A stretch of DNA of 64,000 bases from JAFGUB01 sp050305515 (GCA_050305515.1 JBNLFL010000002.1:1-64000), one strand, 5' to 3'; numbered from the stretch's first letter, positions 1 through 9,201 are shown. Notes: generated by a model not told the origin, from the sequence alone. Translations and numbers: made by a program.

Positions 1-86
1 TTGTTTAGGAAATCAGCCGGCGGTAGGAAGATGAACTCTTAAAAAGTTGTCTTGACAAATGGTGGCAGTATACGGATAGAAAAAAA

Positions 87-1487
87 TCAGTTTTTCTGTA
101 ATCGTCGCATTGCCACAAAACTAAATAATGCCATTAACAACATTGAACCAAATCTTCCTAATAATGGTACACTGAGTGGATCATGGCTATTACTGTTCTT
201 GTAGCGCACAATAGCAAAATCAAAATTGATACCATAAGCTGGAAACAAATGAAGATTAGTAGCTGTATCCCCTGCTACAACAATATCACCGTTATATTGA
301 AGTGCAAGAGCATAGGCATGATCTTCCGCAATGCCAAAGTTTGTTACTACAATGCCATTTGTACCAAATGTAGAGTCAGGAGAGCCATTTGAATTGTAAC
401 GAGCTACTATAAAAGCATCATCATATCCATCAATTGGATCTGTCCAAAAATATCCTGAAATAATAATTTTATTATTATTTTGCAAAACAATATCAGTTGC
501 GTAATTAACCGGATGTTCTACAAACGTGGTCATTACCCCATTTGTACCAAAAGAATTGTCCAAAATTCCATTAATATGGTATCTGGCTAATACCATACTG
601 GTTGTAAAACCATCCGAATTTACGCTTGATCCTGCTACAACAATTTTTCCATCACTCTGTATAATTATACTTCTGGCACTATCGCTATTTCCAGCAATAT
701 CGGTTGTAACTATTCCGTTTGTACCAAAGCTCGTATCAATTGTACCGTCAATATTGTAGCGTGTAAGGAAAAAGTCATTACTGGAGCCAACAGCTACAAT
801 CTTTCCATCGTCTTGTATTCGCATGGCATAGCAGGTGTTACCAGTACTAAAATTAGTTGCTGTCCAGCCGATAGAAGCAAAGGAGGTATCGAACATACCA
901 TCCGAATTAAAACGTGCTAATGCACAATTAAGTTGTGAATTACCATAGACTCTACCCACTACAACAATTTTTCCATTTTCATCAATGGAAATATCATAAC
1001 CATAGGCATCATCATCCCCTATAAATACTGTTATCTTTCCATCTGAATCAAAAGAAGTGTCGAGTGAACCATCTGCATTATAACGCGCCAAAGCAATACC
1101 TGTTCGTGAACCATTTGAAGCGCGTCCAACTACAACAATTTTTCCATCATCTTGTAATACTGCTCTTTCAATAATGGCTCCATGTTCACTGAAATCAGTC
1201 ATAACTTTTCCACTATTGCCAAAAGTTCCATCTAAAGAACCATCACTGTTGTAGCGTACTAAAGAGATATCTGCCTTAGTTGATCCAGAACTATAACCGA
1301 CTACAACAATTTTTCCATCACTTTGTATTACAACATCTTTGCCATAGTTATCTCTATCTTCAAAGTCAGTTGTTACGACACCATTGTTACCAAAAGATAT
1401 ATCAAGATCGCCATCAACAGCCATGAGGTGTAATGGCAAAATTAATAGCATTGGAAAAAAAAAGTACAAACTCTTTTTCTTACTCAC
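87..1487 (-). CDS. Secreted seven-repeat (delta-60 type) beta-propeller protein with CTERM-like tail
   Basis: The protein has about seven repeats of 55-60 residues with the pattern DGKIVVVG...ALARYNSDGSLDTSFGxNG, typical of delta-60 repeat proteins and probably folding as a closed propeller. The C terminus, VPLLGRFGSMLLMALFSFVAMRRLQ, is a proline-started hydrophobic helix followed by basic residues, resembling IPTL-CTERM sorting tails. I chose the GTG at 1487 because it gives MSKKKSLYFFFPMLLILPL, a clear signal peptide; an ATG start at 1538 would overlap the upstream gene by 59 bases and bury the signal. With GTG the overlap with the protease gene is 8 bases, so the two are probably co-transcribed. 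Low GC compared with the rest of the window suggests transfer. A surface or adhesive role is inference. Confidence 0.75.
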   Translation of the reverse strand: MSKKKSLYFFFPMLLILPLHLMAVDGDLDISFGNNGVVTTDFEDRDNYGKDVVIQSDGKIVVVGYSSGSTKADISLVRYNSDGSLDGTFGNSGKVMTDFSEHGAIIERAVLQDDGKIVVVGRASNGSRTGIALARYNADGSLDTSFDSDGKITVFIGDDDAYGYDISIDENGKIVVVGRVYGNSQLNCALARFNSDGMFDTSFASIGWTATNFSTGNTCYAMRIQDDGKIVAVGSSNDFFLTRYNIDGTIDTSFGTNGIVTTDIAGNSDSARSIIIQSDGKIVVAGSSVNSDGFTTSMVLARYHINGILDNSFGTNGVMTTFVEHPVNYATDIVLQNNNKIIISGYFWTDPIDGYDDAFIVARYNSNGSPDSTFGTNGIVVTNFGIAEDHAYALALQYNGDIVVAGDTATNLHLFPAYGINFDFAIVRYKNSNSHDPLSVPLLGRFGSMLLMALFSFVAMRRLQKN

Positions 1488-2694
1488 TTGGTGGCTCTTG
1501 ACAGTCAATAATTTCAGTAACCGTTGCACCATCAGCATCTGTAAGTCCTAATCCAAACTGAATGTTTTCCCAGTCATTATAATCATTTAATACACTTAAT
1601 CCATATGCTTGATCAGGGTGTTCACTACTACAATCCCATTGATTCAGATCTTCGGATACTGATACCTCAAAAACACTATTTCCATTCCAATCTATAGATA
1701 ATGGAGAACCGCAAGTACCATTATTTTCATTTAAATTACTCTCATCAAGAGTGATTTTGCTGCCAAGAGAGTAATCCAAAATACCATCAGGTTGACTATC
1801 ACAATCACCATCTACCCCATAAAATTGATATTTATAGTTCATAATAGAATTATAATTGGGTTTTTTATTACAGTTTTCATCACCACCATGACGTAAATTA
1901 AGATTATGCCCAAGCTCATGCATAATTGTGTTAGCAACATAAGCGGTATTATCGAAATAGCATCCTAATGAAACAATCAAATCATCACCAGGAAGTTCTG
2001 CTTGACCTGAGCTATAGCCATTATTGTATTGATGCGGCATTATGACGTAGTGGAAATATCCATGTCTGTTATCTGCAAAATTTGCAATTTTATGATTATT
2101 AAATTCTGTATCATTTACGCCATCCGTTATCACTCCATCGGAATCATTAATTACGTTACCTCCATTAAACACCCATTCTATCTCTTGCCCATAATCTTGT
2201 ATTATTGTTATACCTATCGTTCCATCAGGGTTATATATAGGAGCATTGGCAAAAGCCGTGCTAACAGCGTTTATTACCGCTTCAGTTGGTCGGTGGCTAT
2301 GTGAACCGCAACTGCCAACATCGTCTTCAAACCAGTCATATTCAATTAGAATATTTTTTCTAAGTGGGTTGACACCCATTGATGGAAGATCCAATCCATC
2401 AATTGTTCCTAAGACTTCATCGCCGTCATTTATACCATCTCCATCTGTATCTGGATTGTTTGGATCAGTACCAGTATTATTCCTGCTAACATACACATTG
2501 GAATTAGTTTCAACACAATTTAAAAGCCTGTCATTATCTGTATCATTTGAATCATTACATACAAATTCTTCCACATCATCAAGTAAATACATTAAAATTG
2601 CTACAGGTATAGTAGTATTATGTTCAGATGCACAAGCATTATTCATGGACAGTATAAATAATGCAACTGAAATCAATTTTACAAAAATCCTCAT
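1480..2694 (-). CDS. Secreted metzincin-like zinc metalloprotease with calcium-binding repeats
   Basis: 404 aa. An N-terminal hydrophobic segment (about residues 5-20) looks like a signal peptide. Residues 77-92 (DPNNPDTDGDGINDGDE) are thrombospondin type 3-like Ca-binding repeats. HELGHNLNLRH at 259-269 is an extended zinc motif HExxHxxxxxH, and SIMNY at 283-287 fits the Met-turn of metzincins. Position 266 is Asn where classical metzincins have Gly. Asp-rich and Cys-containing segments suggest an extracellular, Ca-stabilised enzyme. It lies directly upstream of the propeller protein on the same strand and overlaps it slightly, so the pair may form one secreted unit. The substrate is unknown. 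Confidence 0.75.
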   Translation of the reverse strand: MRIFVKLISVALFILSMNNACASEHNTTIPVAILMYLLDDVEEFVCNDSNDTDNDRLLNCVETNSNVYVSRNNTGTDPNNPDTDGDGINDGDEVLGTIDGLDLPSMGVNPLRKNILIEYDWFEDDVGSCGSHSHRPTEAVINAVSTAFANAPIYNPDGTIGITIIQDYGQEIEWVFNGGNVINDSDGVITDGVNDTEFNNHKIANFADNRHGYFHYVIMPHQYNNGYSSGQAELPGDDLIVSLGCYFDNTAYVANTIMHELGHNLNLRHGGDENCNKKPNYNSIMNYKYQFYGVDGDCDSQPDGILDYSLGSKITLDESNLNENNGTCGSPLSIDWNGNSVFEVSVSEDLNQWDCSSEHPDQAYGLSVLNDYNDWENIQFGLGLTDADGATVTEIIDCQEPPSE

Positions 2695-2887
2695 TACAAC
2701 CCCTTGTATAAGTTATGTTACGAATATAAAATATTTTTTGATATATTGAATGAAATATGTTAGAAAAAAATAAATTATGATTTTTATTGTAACCATATGA
2801 AACGATTAAAAATATGTTTAACTATGAGTAACAAACACATGATTTCATGCTATTCTGAGGATTGTATAGCGGATAGGAAAAGGAAAA

Positions 2888-3802
2888 CTACTGCTGACTC
2901 AGCTCCAAAATCCTCTTATAAAAATACGCACCCTTGTCGCCAGCCTCTTTATTGACGGCGATCATCTCCAAAAACTGCATTAGGGCATTTTTTACATTCT
3001 TCGCAATAAAGCGGTTGAATATTTCAGTATCTGCTCCGGTTTGCACACTTTCAAGAGCTTTGTAATACTCTTCTCTCAAAGCGTTCTCGCTGGAGATATT
3101 GGTAATTGGATAGCCGTGTTGCAATAAGATCAGATTCATTAGCAATCTTGAGGTTCTGCCGTTACCGTCAACAAAGGGATGAATCGTTACCAGTCTCTCA
3201 TGCATCTCTGAAGCGAGCAGTACGGGGTTCATTGTACCCTTGTTGGTTTCGTAAAACTCGAAAAGTGCATCCATTAGAGAATCAACCTGTAAAAAGGTCG
3301 GTGGTCTGTGTTTTGAACCGCTGATACTGACTTCTACATTTCTATAGCATCCCGCATTGGCGTTATCGATCTCTTTTAAAATCAGATGATGAATGTTTAG
3401 AAGCACTCTTTTGTTAAAGGGCTCGTCATTGGATGCCACCGCTTTAATATAATCAATCGCATCGGCATGATTCTTGATTTCAAAGTGCTCTTTGAGCGTT
3501 TTACCGCCTATGGTGATCCCTTTGCTTAACACTAAAGAGGTCTCCTGAAGTGTTAAAGTGTTGCCTTCAATGGTGGTACTGTCATAGGTGTAGATCTCTT
3601 CAAAATACTTTTCGAGTTTTTCTACATGTACGCCCTCAAGCGGTCTGAAGCTATCGAGTGATTGTTTCAGATCATCAATTTGGGAGAGTAGCACTTCCAT
3701 ATTGTCACTATCCGGGTAATACTTAGCCAGCTCAAATTTGTTATTCATAACGGTAGTAATTATGTTTAAAAATTCCTGTTTCGATTCAAGGATAGTGTTC
3801 AA
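2888..3802 (-). CDS. Fic family protein, probable AMP transferase
   Basis: 304 aa with the Fic core HPFVDGNGRTSR at residues 208-219, which matches HxFx(D/E)GNGRxxR of AMPylating Fic enzymes. STTIEG at 75-80 fits the (S/T)xxxE(G/N) inhibitory-helix motif placed N-terminal to the core, so the protein is probably a self-inhibited class II Fic. A Fic-N-like region (about 55-100) precedes it. The start used is TTG with AGGAA close upstream; an ATG 18 codons later (3748) is possible. No antitoxin-like partner is adjacent. Target proteins cannot be read from sequence. Confidence 0.85.
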   Translation of the reverse strand: MNTILESKQEFLNIITTVMNNKFELAKYYPDSDNMEVLLSQIDDLKQSLDSFRPLEGVHVEKLEKYFEEIYTYDSTTIEGNTLTLQETSLVLSKGITIGGKTLKEHFEIKNHADAIDYIKAVASNDEPFNKRVLLNIHHLILKEIDNANAGCYRNVEVSISGSKHRPPTFLQVDSLMDALFEFYETNKGTMNPVLLASEMHERLVTIHPFVDGNGRTSRLLMNLILLQHGYPITNISSENALREEYYKALESVQTGADTEIFNRFIAKNVKNALMQFLEMIAVNKEAGDKGAYFYKRILELSQQ

Positions 3803-4049
3803 AGTTTCCTGCTCTTCTCTTTTTTTATCTTTAAAGCTCTGTAGCTTCTTCGTTTCGCCGTTTCATGCAAGTGAGTCTCTTTTTTTCATGACGTGGTTTT
3901 TTGTATGTCTCATTATAAACACTCATAGTCAAAAAAAGCAAGCTGCCATTTCATCATCTTCTCAAGATTAAAATAAAGTCTACTCGACCTTAGTAGAGCA
4001 TATCAGGTATGTATATAAAAAAAGTTTAGTTGGCTATAAATAAAAAACA

Positions 4050-4793
4050 CTATTTAAACTCGATGAAACCAGCTTCTAAAAAATTAATAAAGAATTTTGT
4101 TCGATTGTTATCCATTAAATTCATAATATCAATGTTATGTTTATCTTTAAATAAGCGTGTATGTACAAGGTACTTAACAGCAGATACGCTATCAACACTT
4201 ATTTCACCGCCATTTAGCGGTACATTTGCATAAAACATGTTTCCATTGGTTTGTAATTTGATACTGGAGAAAAGTCCTGAATATATTTCCATCGGTTTTA
4301 AAGCTGATATCTCTTCTCTCAAAACAATTTTTCCACAACCATCGATCACATCAACAGTAGAGTTTTCATCTACTAGACTAGATGCAACGGTAATATTGAT
4401 TTCAATTAGCTTAGAGTTCATTATTTTTTTACACACATGTTCTAGGTATTCTACCGTTACTTTTTGAGTGGATGAATCTTTCAAAAGATTTATGTAAAAC
4501 TTTGATGTATTTTTGTCTAAAAGATTTGAAACAGCATAAACATTTTTTTTGTGAAGCTCCTCAAGAAGTTTATAGCGAGCAGTAGCAAAATTTACACTAC
4601 CGTTTTTTTCATCTGAATCTTTTGCCATATATTGATTTGTATGCTGTTTCAAGAGGTTCTGGCTATTATTTTGATCTAGTAGATTGATAGTATTTTGTAG
4701 TGACCCCGAATCACTAAAATATATAGTTGAAACAAATAATACGATAGAAACTGTAATAGCAAGAATGACTAAGGTAGCTTTATTATGCTGCAT
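4050..4793 (-). CDS. Unrecognised membrane-anchored protein
   Basis: 247 aa. One N-terminal transmembrane segment (about residues 7-27, LVILAITVSIVLFVSTIYF) is followed by a mostly hydrophilic domain with Lys/Asn-rich, AT-driven composition. The motif NLLDKNTSKFYINLL near residue 95 is echoed as NLMDNNRTKFFINFL near the C terminus, which suggests an internal duplication of a small helical unit. AAAAAAGG lies a few bases before the ATG. I do not recognise the family. It sits alone between the Fic gene and the mobilisation module and shares their low GC. Confidence 0.6.
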   Translation of the reverse strand: MQHNKATLVILAITVSIVLFVSTIYFSDSGSLQNTINLLDQNNSQNLLKQHTNQYMAKDSDEKNGSVNFATARYKLLEELHKKNVYAVSNLLDKNTSKFYINLLKDSSTQKVTVEYLEHVCKKIMNSKLIEINITVASSLVDENSTVDVIDGCGKIVLREEISALKPMEIYSGLFSSIKLQTNGNMFYANVPLNGGEISVDSVSAVKYLVHTRLFKDKHNIDIMNLMDNNRTKFFINFLEAGFIEFK

Positions 4794-4849
4794 TTATATG
4801 CCTTTTTTGAAGGAATCTAATGATGTTTATTCTGCTGATTAATATATGG

Positions 4850-5086
4850 TCAATGCCCCCGCACATGCTCCAGCTCCTCATAAGCCCGCTCGATCCCCAA
4901 GTCTATAAAGTGCTCCAGCGTCGAGGTGAGCGTATTTTTACCAAGCAGCTTCTGTAACCGTTTCATCTCTTCATAGCGCTTTTCGGTCATGGAGAACTGT
5001 ATTTTCTTGGATTTGAGCTGATCTTCCGCTTTTGGGGAGCGGTGACGTCTGGCTTCGTTGAACTTTTCAAATCTCTCGTCTGACAT
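4850..5086 (-). CDS. Small ribbon-helix-helix-like DNA-binding protein
   Basis: 78 aa. Residues about 28-70 (KIQFSMTEKRYEEMKRLQKLLG, then a helix ending in EHFIDLGIERA) have the strand-helix-helix pattern of CopG/ParG-type proteins, preceded by a basic N-terminal tail. AAAGGA lies 5 bases before the ATG. It is divergent from the mobilisation genes across a 160-base AT-rich gap, as is common for a plasmid-type repressor or partition factor controlling that gap. The family assignment is by pattern only. Confidence 0.6.
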   Translation of the reverse strand: MSDERFEKFNEARRHRSPKAEDQLKSKKIQFSMTEKRYEEMKRLQKLLGKNTLTSTLEHFIDLGIERAYEELEHVRGH

Positions 5087-5246
5087 GATGATCCTTTCGC
5101 TTGGAGCTATTGTAACATGTTTGCATTTATAAAATATATGTAAATCTAATCAAATGATGCCTATTTATTTAAATACATATCTATTTTAATTATTTCATAA
5201 GATATTTGCACTTATCATTGAAGCATCCAAACGCAAGGAGCCTCTT
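5087..5246. other. AT-rich divergent intergenic region, candidate operator or oriT
   Basis: This 160-base gap separates the divergent RHH-like gene and the mobilisation genes. It contains the inverted pair ATATGTA (5136-5142) and TACATAT (5174-5180) and long A/T runs. A transfer origin is often found just upstream of mobC and the relaxase, but I see no recognisable nic consensus, so this is only a positional suggestion. Confidence 0.25.
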
Positions 5247-5477
5247 ATGAGTGGTGAAGAGAAGATCATATTCGAGAGCCTTTACGGCAAATACAACAAA
5301 CTCCTGCTTTCAAAAAAAGAGTGCAGCCGGGAGCTGAACAAAAGCACCGCCACGCTAGACCGTGAACGCAGTATGGCTGTCGGCGTGCAGTATATCAAGG
5401 AGGGCAAGGGCGATGTCTTCTATCCGCTCACCGAGATTGCCCGCTATATCGTCACCTCCCAAAAAAAGACCTTTTGA
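5247..5477 (+). CDS. Small helix-turn-helix (AlpA/excisionase-like) protein
   Basis: 76 aa. LLLSKKECSRELNKSTATLDRE followed by GVQYIKEGKGDVFYPLTEIARYI matches the layout of MerR/AlpA-type winged helices (LLTKKEVAxxLgVSxxTLdR...y.k.G..V.Y...dI..Y). It begins behind a good AAGGAG 7 bases from the ATG and is the first gene of the mobilisation operon, 9 bases from mobC. A role as regulator or recombination directionality factor is inferred from fold and context. Confidence 0.6.
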   Translation: MSGEEKIIFESLYGKYNKLLLSKKECSRELNKSTATLDRERSMAVGVQYIKEGKGDVFYPLTEIARYIVTSQKKTF

Positions 5478-5486
5478 GCGTTTCTC

Positions 5487-5867
5487 ATGAACCGTCAGGA
5501 GTATCTGAAGCAGTATAAGAGGTATCACTACTCAAAAACCCGAAAAGTTATCAGCTTTCCGATGCTGATGGAGGATTACGCCATCTTGCAACGTAGAGCC
5601 GATACCCTTGATATGAAACCCTCAAGGCTTACCAAAGAGATCGTCCTGAACTTTCTTGACGATACGCCAAACACCTTTATCACACCCCAACAAGAAGCTT
5701 TCATTCATGAGTATATCCGCATCTCGCGCGGTATCGCCACCAACATCAACCAGATGGCCCACAACACCAACTTAAGAGAGTATATCGACTACCGCATTCT
5801 CATCACTTCGCTCAAACAGTATGAGGATGGCTTTAAAGCGCTGGTATCCAAACTCCAGATCCCATGA
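5487..5867 (+). CDS. MobC-like mobilisation accessory protein
   Basis: 126 aa. The C-terminal half carries RISRGIATNINQMAHNTN (about residues 78-95), close to the MobC signature R.xxxNxNQiA.xxN. The N-terminal half, with a basic start and FPMLMEDYAILQRRADTL, looks like a DNA-binding RHH domain. MobC-type proteins help the relaxase load at oriT. The stop overlaps the relaxase start by four bases (ATGA), indicating translational coupling. Confidence 0.8.
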   Translation: MNRQEYLKQYKRYHYSKTRKVISFPMLMEDYAILQRRADTLDMKPSRLTKEIVLNFLDDTPNTFITPQQEAFIHEYIRISRGIATNINQMAHNTNLREYIDYRILITSLKQYEDGFKALVSKLQIP

Positions 5868-6634
5868 TCATTAAATCAATGTCGCGCAGCTCCATGAGCT
5901 TCACGCAGCTTTACGAGTATCTGACTCGGGATGAGAATGTGAAGTTAGGAAGCTATAACCTCTTTAGCGATCCTTATGATAAACAGGGTGTCGTAAACGA
6001 GTTTATGAGTAATGCTTCGTATCTTAAACGCAGCCGGGGAAAGAATTATATCTATCACGAGATCATCGCCCTGCAACACAACCACCTCAGCCTTGAACTT
6101 GAAGCGCGGATATTACAGGAGCTTGGTGATTACTACATCGGCTTGAGAGCCAAAGATCATCTCTGTTTCAGTGCGTTGCATCGTGACAGGGAGCACACCC
6201 ATATCCATCTGATGATCAGCGCTAACGCTATCGCTTCCACAGAGCGTTCACGGTTGAGCAAAAAAGCCTTTGCCCACATCCAACAATCCGCTGAAATCTA
6301 TCTGTCCAGACATTTTCCCCAACTCGAAGCCACGCAGCACTATCAGCGAACCGGCGAACATAAAGAAAAAATGCATACGAAGGCGTGGCTGACAAAGCGC
6401 CTGCATGATCTTTTTGAATGTGCCGGGAGTGAACGCCATCTTAAAACCCTGCTAGAGGCTGAGGGGTTCACTATAGAGAGACGGGGAAGAATGTTACGTG
6501 TTCTGTTTGAGGGTCGTGCTTATCGTTTGAAAACGCTGGGGCTGGAAGTTGAGTATAATGAGCTGATAAAAGAACCAAACCCAACAAAAACCGCAGATGA
6601 AAAATACCAAGAGGCTTGTGAAAGGGAGCGATAA
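5864..6634 (+). CDS. MOBP-type relaxase/mobilisation nuclease
   Basis: 256 aa. HRDREHTHIHL (residues 106-116) is the histidine triad motif HxDxxHxHxH of MOBP/VirD2-like relaxases. Candidate nicking tyrosines lie near the N terminus (Y17, Y19, Y31), within a segment starting MIIKSMSRSSMSFTQLYEYLTRD. Relaxases of this group nick DNA at oriT and stay attached to the 5' end. At about 250 aa the protein is short, holding the nuclease domain plus a small C-terminal region with no helicase or primase domain. It is followed directly by the coupling protein gene. Confidence 0.85.
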   Translation: MIIKSMSRSSMSFTQLYEYLTRDENVKLGSYNLFSDPYDKQGVVNEFMSNASYLKRSRGKNYIYHEIIALQHNHLSLELEARILQELGDYYIGLRAKDHLCFSALHRDREHTHIHLMISANAIASTERSRLSKKAFAHIQQSAEIYLSRHFPQLEATQHYQRTGEHKEKMHTKAWLTKRLHDLFECAGSERHLKTLLEAEGFTIERRGRMLRVLFEGRAYRLKTLGLEVEYNELIKEPNPTKTADEKYQEACERER

Positions 6635-6640
6635 TTCAGT

Positions 6641-8200
6641 ATGGAAGCGCTGTTGCAGTTTATCTTTGCCTTGTCCATCCTCTATCTTGGCGCAATGGCT
6701 GCCTTTAAAATTATTGGTAGCCTGTTTGCACGTCTGGGGCTGGGGTTTAACCCCAAAGGGGAGTTTACAGGCATTCTCTTTGCCCCGCTGCGTCGAGGCT
6801 TTGCTTCTCTCCTTGCCCCAGCGCCTAAAGGGATGATGAACCCCGGCGAAGAGGCACGCTTTTTGAACCGTTTCAACAAGGGGCTGGTACTCGATGGCGA
6901 GAACAGACGGCTGACACCTAAAGAGAGTTTCAACCATATCGCCATACTGGCACGCACCGGAGGCGGTAAGACCTCCGGTTATATCATTCCCAACATCCTT
7001 AAACTGGCAGGCTCCGAATGCTCTATGGTCATTACCGATTTGAGCGGTGAACTTTATGAAAAGACAAGCGGCTATCTGCACAAAAAAGGCTTTAAGGTCT
7101 TCGTGCTCGATCCTGAAAATCTGAACGAATCGATAGGCTACAACCCGCTCTATTATGCGCTCTCATCCGTTGAGATCGATGAAATCGCCGAAACGATCAT
7201 CCGATCCGCCAATCCGGGGCAGATCAGATCGGAAGACAAGATTTGGATTGACGGGGCGAAAACCCTGCTCTTTATCCTGATCAAGGTACTGGTAGCCACA
7301 CAAAATCATCGCTTTATCAATCTGGCTAACCTCAAATACCTCCTCAACAGTTTCGGGAGTGACGGAAGTGCTCTGGATGAAGTCGTGTTTCACTATACGG
7401 ATAAAAAGACCTTCAATGAGTGGAAAGGGTTTGTCAGCGGCAACGCAAAAACCATGCAGTCGTTTGTCTCTACCGCCAACATGGCACTTAACGCCATAGG
7501 CATCAATGACAATCTCGCACTGCTGAGTGCATACCATAGTATCAACCTTGAAAGCTTCCGGGAGCGGAAGTCGGCAATCTATATCCGCATCCCCGCACAA
7601 AAACAGGAGCAGTACGCCTTTTTGCTCAATCTTTTCTATACCCAGTTTTTCGGTGTGATGATGCGAAAGCTGCCCGCTAAAAGCGATTTGCCCGTTTACT
7701 GCCTGCTTGACGAGTTTGGCAATATGCAGATTCCAAACTTCCCGGCGATTGTCATCACCATACGCAAATACGGGGTTTCGCTCTCTCTGGTGCTGCAAAA
7801 CTTCAGTCAGATAGAGGAGAAGTACGGCAAGAACGCGGCACAAAGCATCATGGAGGGCGGGATAGCAGGCAAGCTCTTTTTTGCGGGACTCGATCACGAA
7901 ACCACCTCACGGCTGAGCGAGATGATAGGCGAACATAACACCAATACCATTGACGCATTGGGGCAGAGCCATTACGAGAAGCATTCCATCCTCAGCAGCG
8001 CCGATATCAGGACTATGGGCGATGATGAAGCCCTGCTGTTTTACGCCAATAAAAAGCCGCTCAGGCTACGGATCAAACCCTACTACAAAGATTACTTGTT
8101 ACACGGCTACACTAAGATAACACCTAAATCACCAAGCAGCCATATCCCCATATCGGAGATTGAGTATATCAATCTTGATCTGGGGTATGGTGAAGCGTAG
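6641..8200 (+). CDS. VirD4/TraG-like type IV coupling protein
   Basis: 519 aa inner-membrane ATPase that would link the relaxase-DNA complex to a type IV secretion channel. An N-terminal hydrophobic helix (about residues 4-24) is followed by Walker A RTGGGKTSG (105-113) and Walker B CLLDEFGNM (354-362). Further VirD4-like motifs include VLDPENLNESIGYNPL near 155-170 and LQNFSQIEEKYG. No secretion-channel genes (virB) are in the window, so the element would have to use another system's channel or carry one further left. Confidence 0.88.
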   Translation: MEALLQFIFALSILYLGAMAAFKIIGSLFARLGLGFNPKGEFTGILFAPLRRGFASLLAPAPKGMMNPGEEARFLNRFNKGLVLDGENRRLTPKESFNHIAILARTGGGKTSGYIIPNILKLAGSECSMVITDLSGELYEKTSGYLHKKGFKVFVLDPENLNESIGYNPLYYALSSVEIDEIAETIIRSANPGQIRSEDKIWIDGAKTLLFILIKVLVATQNHRFINLANLKYLLNSFGSDGSALDEVVFHYTDKKTFNEWKGFVSGNAKTMQSFVSTANMALNAIGINDNLALLSAYHSINLESFRERKSAIYIRIPAQKQEQYAFLLNLFYTQFFGVMMRKLPAKSDLPVYCLLDEFGNMQIPNFPAIVITIRKYGVSLSLVLQNFSQIEEKYGKNAAQSIMEGGIAGKLFFAGLDHETTSRLSEMIGEHNTNTIDALGQSHYEKHSILSSADIRTMGDDEALLFYANKKPLRLRIKPYYKDYLLHGYTKITPKSPSSHIPISEIEYINLDLGYGEA

Positions 8201-8203
8201 CGT

Positions 8204-9007
8204 ATGGAAGCACTGACTTTTATATCCGAACTCTATCACAACGTACGGTATGAGTTTTTAACCATGCGCCAAGACGATATTATCCCTTTGATCATCATTG
8301 CCTTTCTTGTGTACAAACTTGGAGTCTGGATATCGTCAAAAGCCAGGAGTTTTATTGCTAAAGGGATCATTGTCGGAGGCAGCGGTTACCTCTTCTATGG
8401 ATTTTATCTAAGTTCGGATGCCGTTATCGGCAATCTATTTTTTTACCTCTTCATAGGAGCACTTAAACCGCATATCGCTTATTATATCAATCTGGCGTTC
8501 GTCTCTATGGACATTATGGTGAACTGGTACTATATCGGCATTACCGTATTCTATAAGATCGTCCGTTTTTTCAAGTGGCTTTTCTCACGTTTTAATAAAC
8601 AGAACAGATCCAGAGAGGATAACTCCTCTCAGGAAGAGAAACACGACTATAATAAAGAGCGTTACGAAGAGGCGAAGCGACAGTATGAACGCCAAAGTGG
8701 AAACGCTCACCAACAAGGGCAGGGCGCTTATCAGAAAAGCTACCATGAAAAGCAACAGCATCAAGAAACTGAACATGGACAATACCGCCCCGAACATGCC
8801 CGCTTTTTCTCAGAGAGTCATTACAGTATCTTAGGAGTAGAGGTTGACAGTACCTTCAGGGAGATCAAAAAAGCGTACCGGGCATTGATACGCGAATATC
8901 ATCCCGACCTGAATCCCGAGAATGAAAAAGAGTACACGGCAATCGTTCAGAGGATCAACGGGGCGTTTGAATATTTCGAGAAAAAGAATAAAATCGAGCC
9001 GTTTTAG
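8204..9007 (+). CDS. Membrane protein with C-terminal J domain
   Basis: 267 aa. Several hydrophobic segments lie between about residues 26 and 125. A charged Gln/Arg/Glu-rich linker (about 130-200) follows, then a C-terminal J domain: HYSILGVEV at 206-214, AYRALIREYHPDLNPEN with HPD at 233-235, and QRINGAFEYFEK. The HPD triad should stimulate an Hsp70. It starts 3 bases after the coupling protein and ends the operon, so it probably belongs to the transfer module, but I know of no defined role there. It lacks zinc-finger and client domains of full DnaJ. Confidence 0.75.
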   Translation: MEALTFISELYHNVRYEFLTMRQDDIIPLIIIAFLVYKLGVWISSKARSFIAKGIIVGGSGYLFYGFYLSSDAVIGNLFFYLFIGALKPHIAYYINLAFVSMDIMVNWYYIGITVFYKIVRFFKWLFSRFNKQNRSREDNSSQEEKHDYNKERYEEAKRQYERQSGNAHQQGQGAYQKSYHEKQQHQETEHGQYRPEHARFFSESHYSILGVEVDSTFREIKKAYRALIREYHPDLNPENEKEYTAIVQRINGAFEYFEKKNKIEPF

Positions 9008-9126
9008 AAGTGTGAAAAAGCTTACAAATTTGGAAAATTTCATCAAAAAATAGATGCCAATAGTACTAATTTAGAACTTTTATGAATTCGGAAGGCTTTG
9101 AAAATGCTTGTTCTAGGGAGTTTGAG

Positions 9127-9201
9127 TGGTGACCCCACGGAGAATCGAACTCCGGTAACCAGAATGAAAATCTGGGATCCTGACCGCTAGACGATGGGGC
9201 C
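9127..9201 (-). tRNA. tRNA-Glu (anticodon TTC)
   Basis: On the minus strand the sequence folds as a 75-nt cloverleaf. The acceptor pair is GGCCCCA/TGGGGTC with one G-T pair, the anticodon loop is TTTTCAT between CCAGA and TCTGG, the T loop is GTTCGATTC, and CCA is encoded. It follows tRNA-Lys on the same strand and shares its promoter. Confidence 0.97.

Larger units (their letters stand above)
4850..9007. mobile_element. Mobilisation module of an integrated element (boundaries not found)
   Basis: RHH-like protein, HTH protein, MobC-like protein, relaxase, coupling protein and J-domain protein form one block with tight spacing. The block stops about 120 bases from the 3' end of tRNA-Glu, a common integration target. 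No integrase is visible and I found no second copy of the tRNA 3' end in 1-9000, so the left end is probably outside the window or the element is a remnant. The 10-bp palindrome common elsewhere is absent from this part. Confidence 0.6.
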
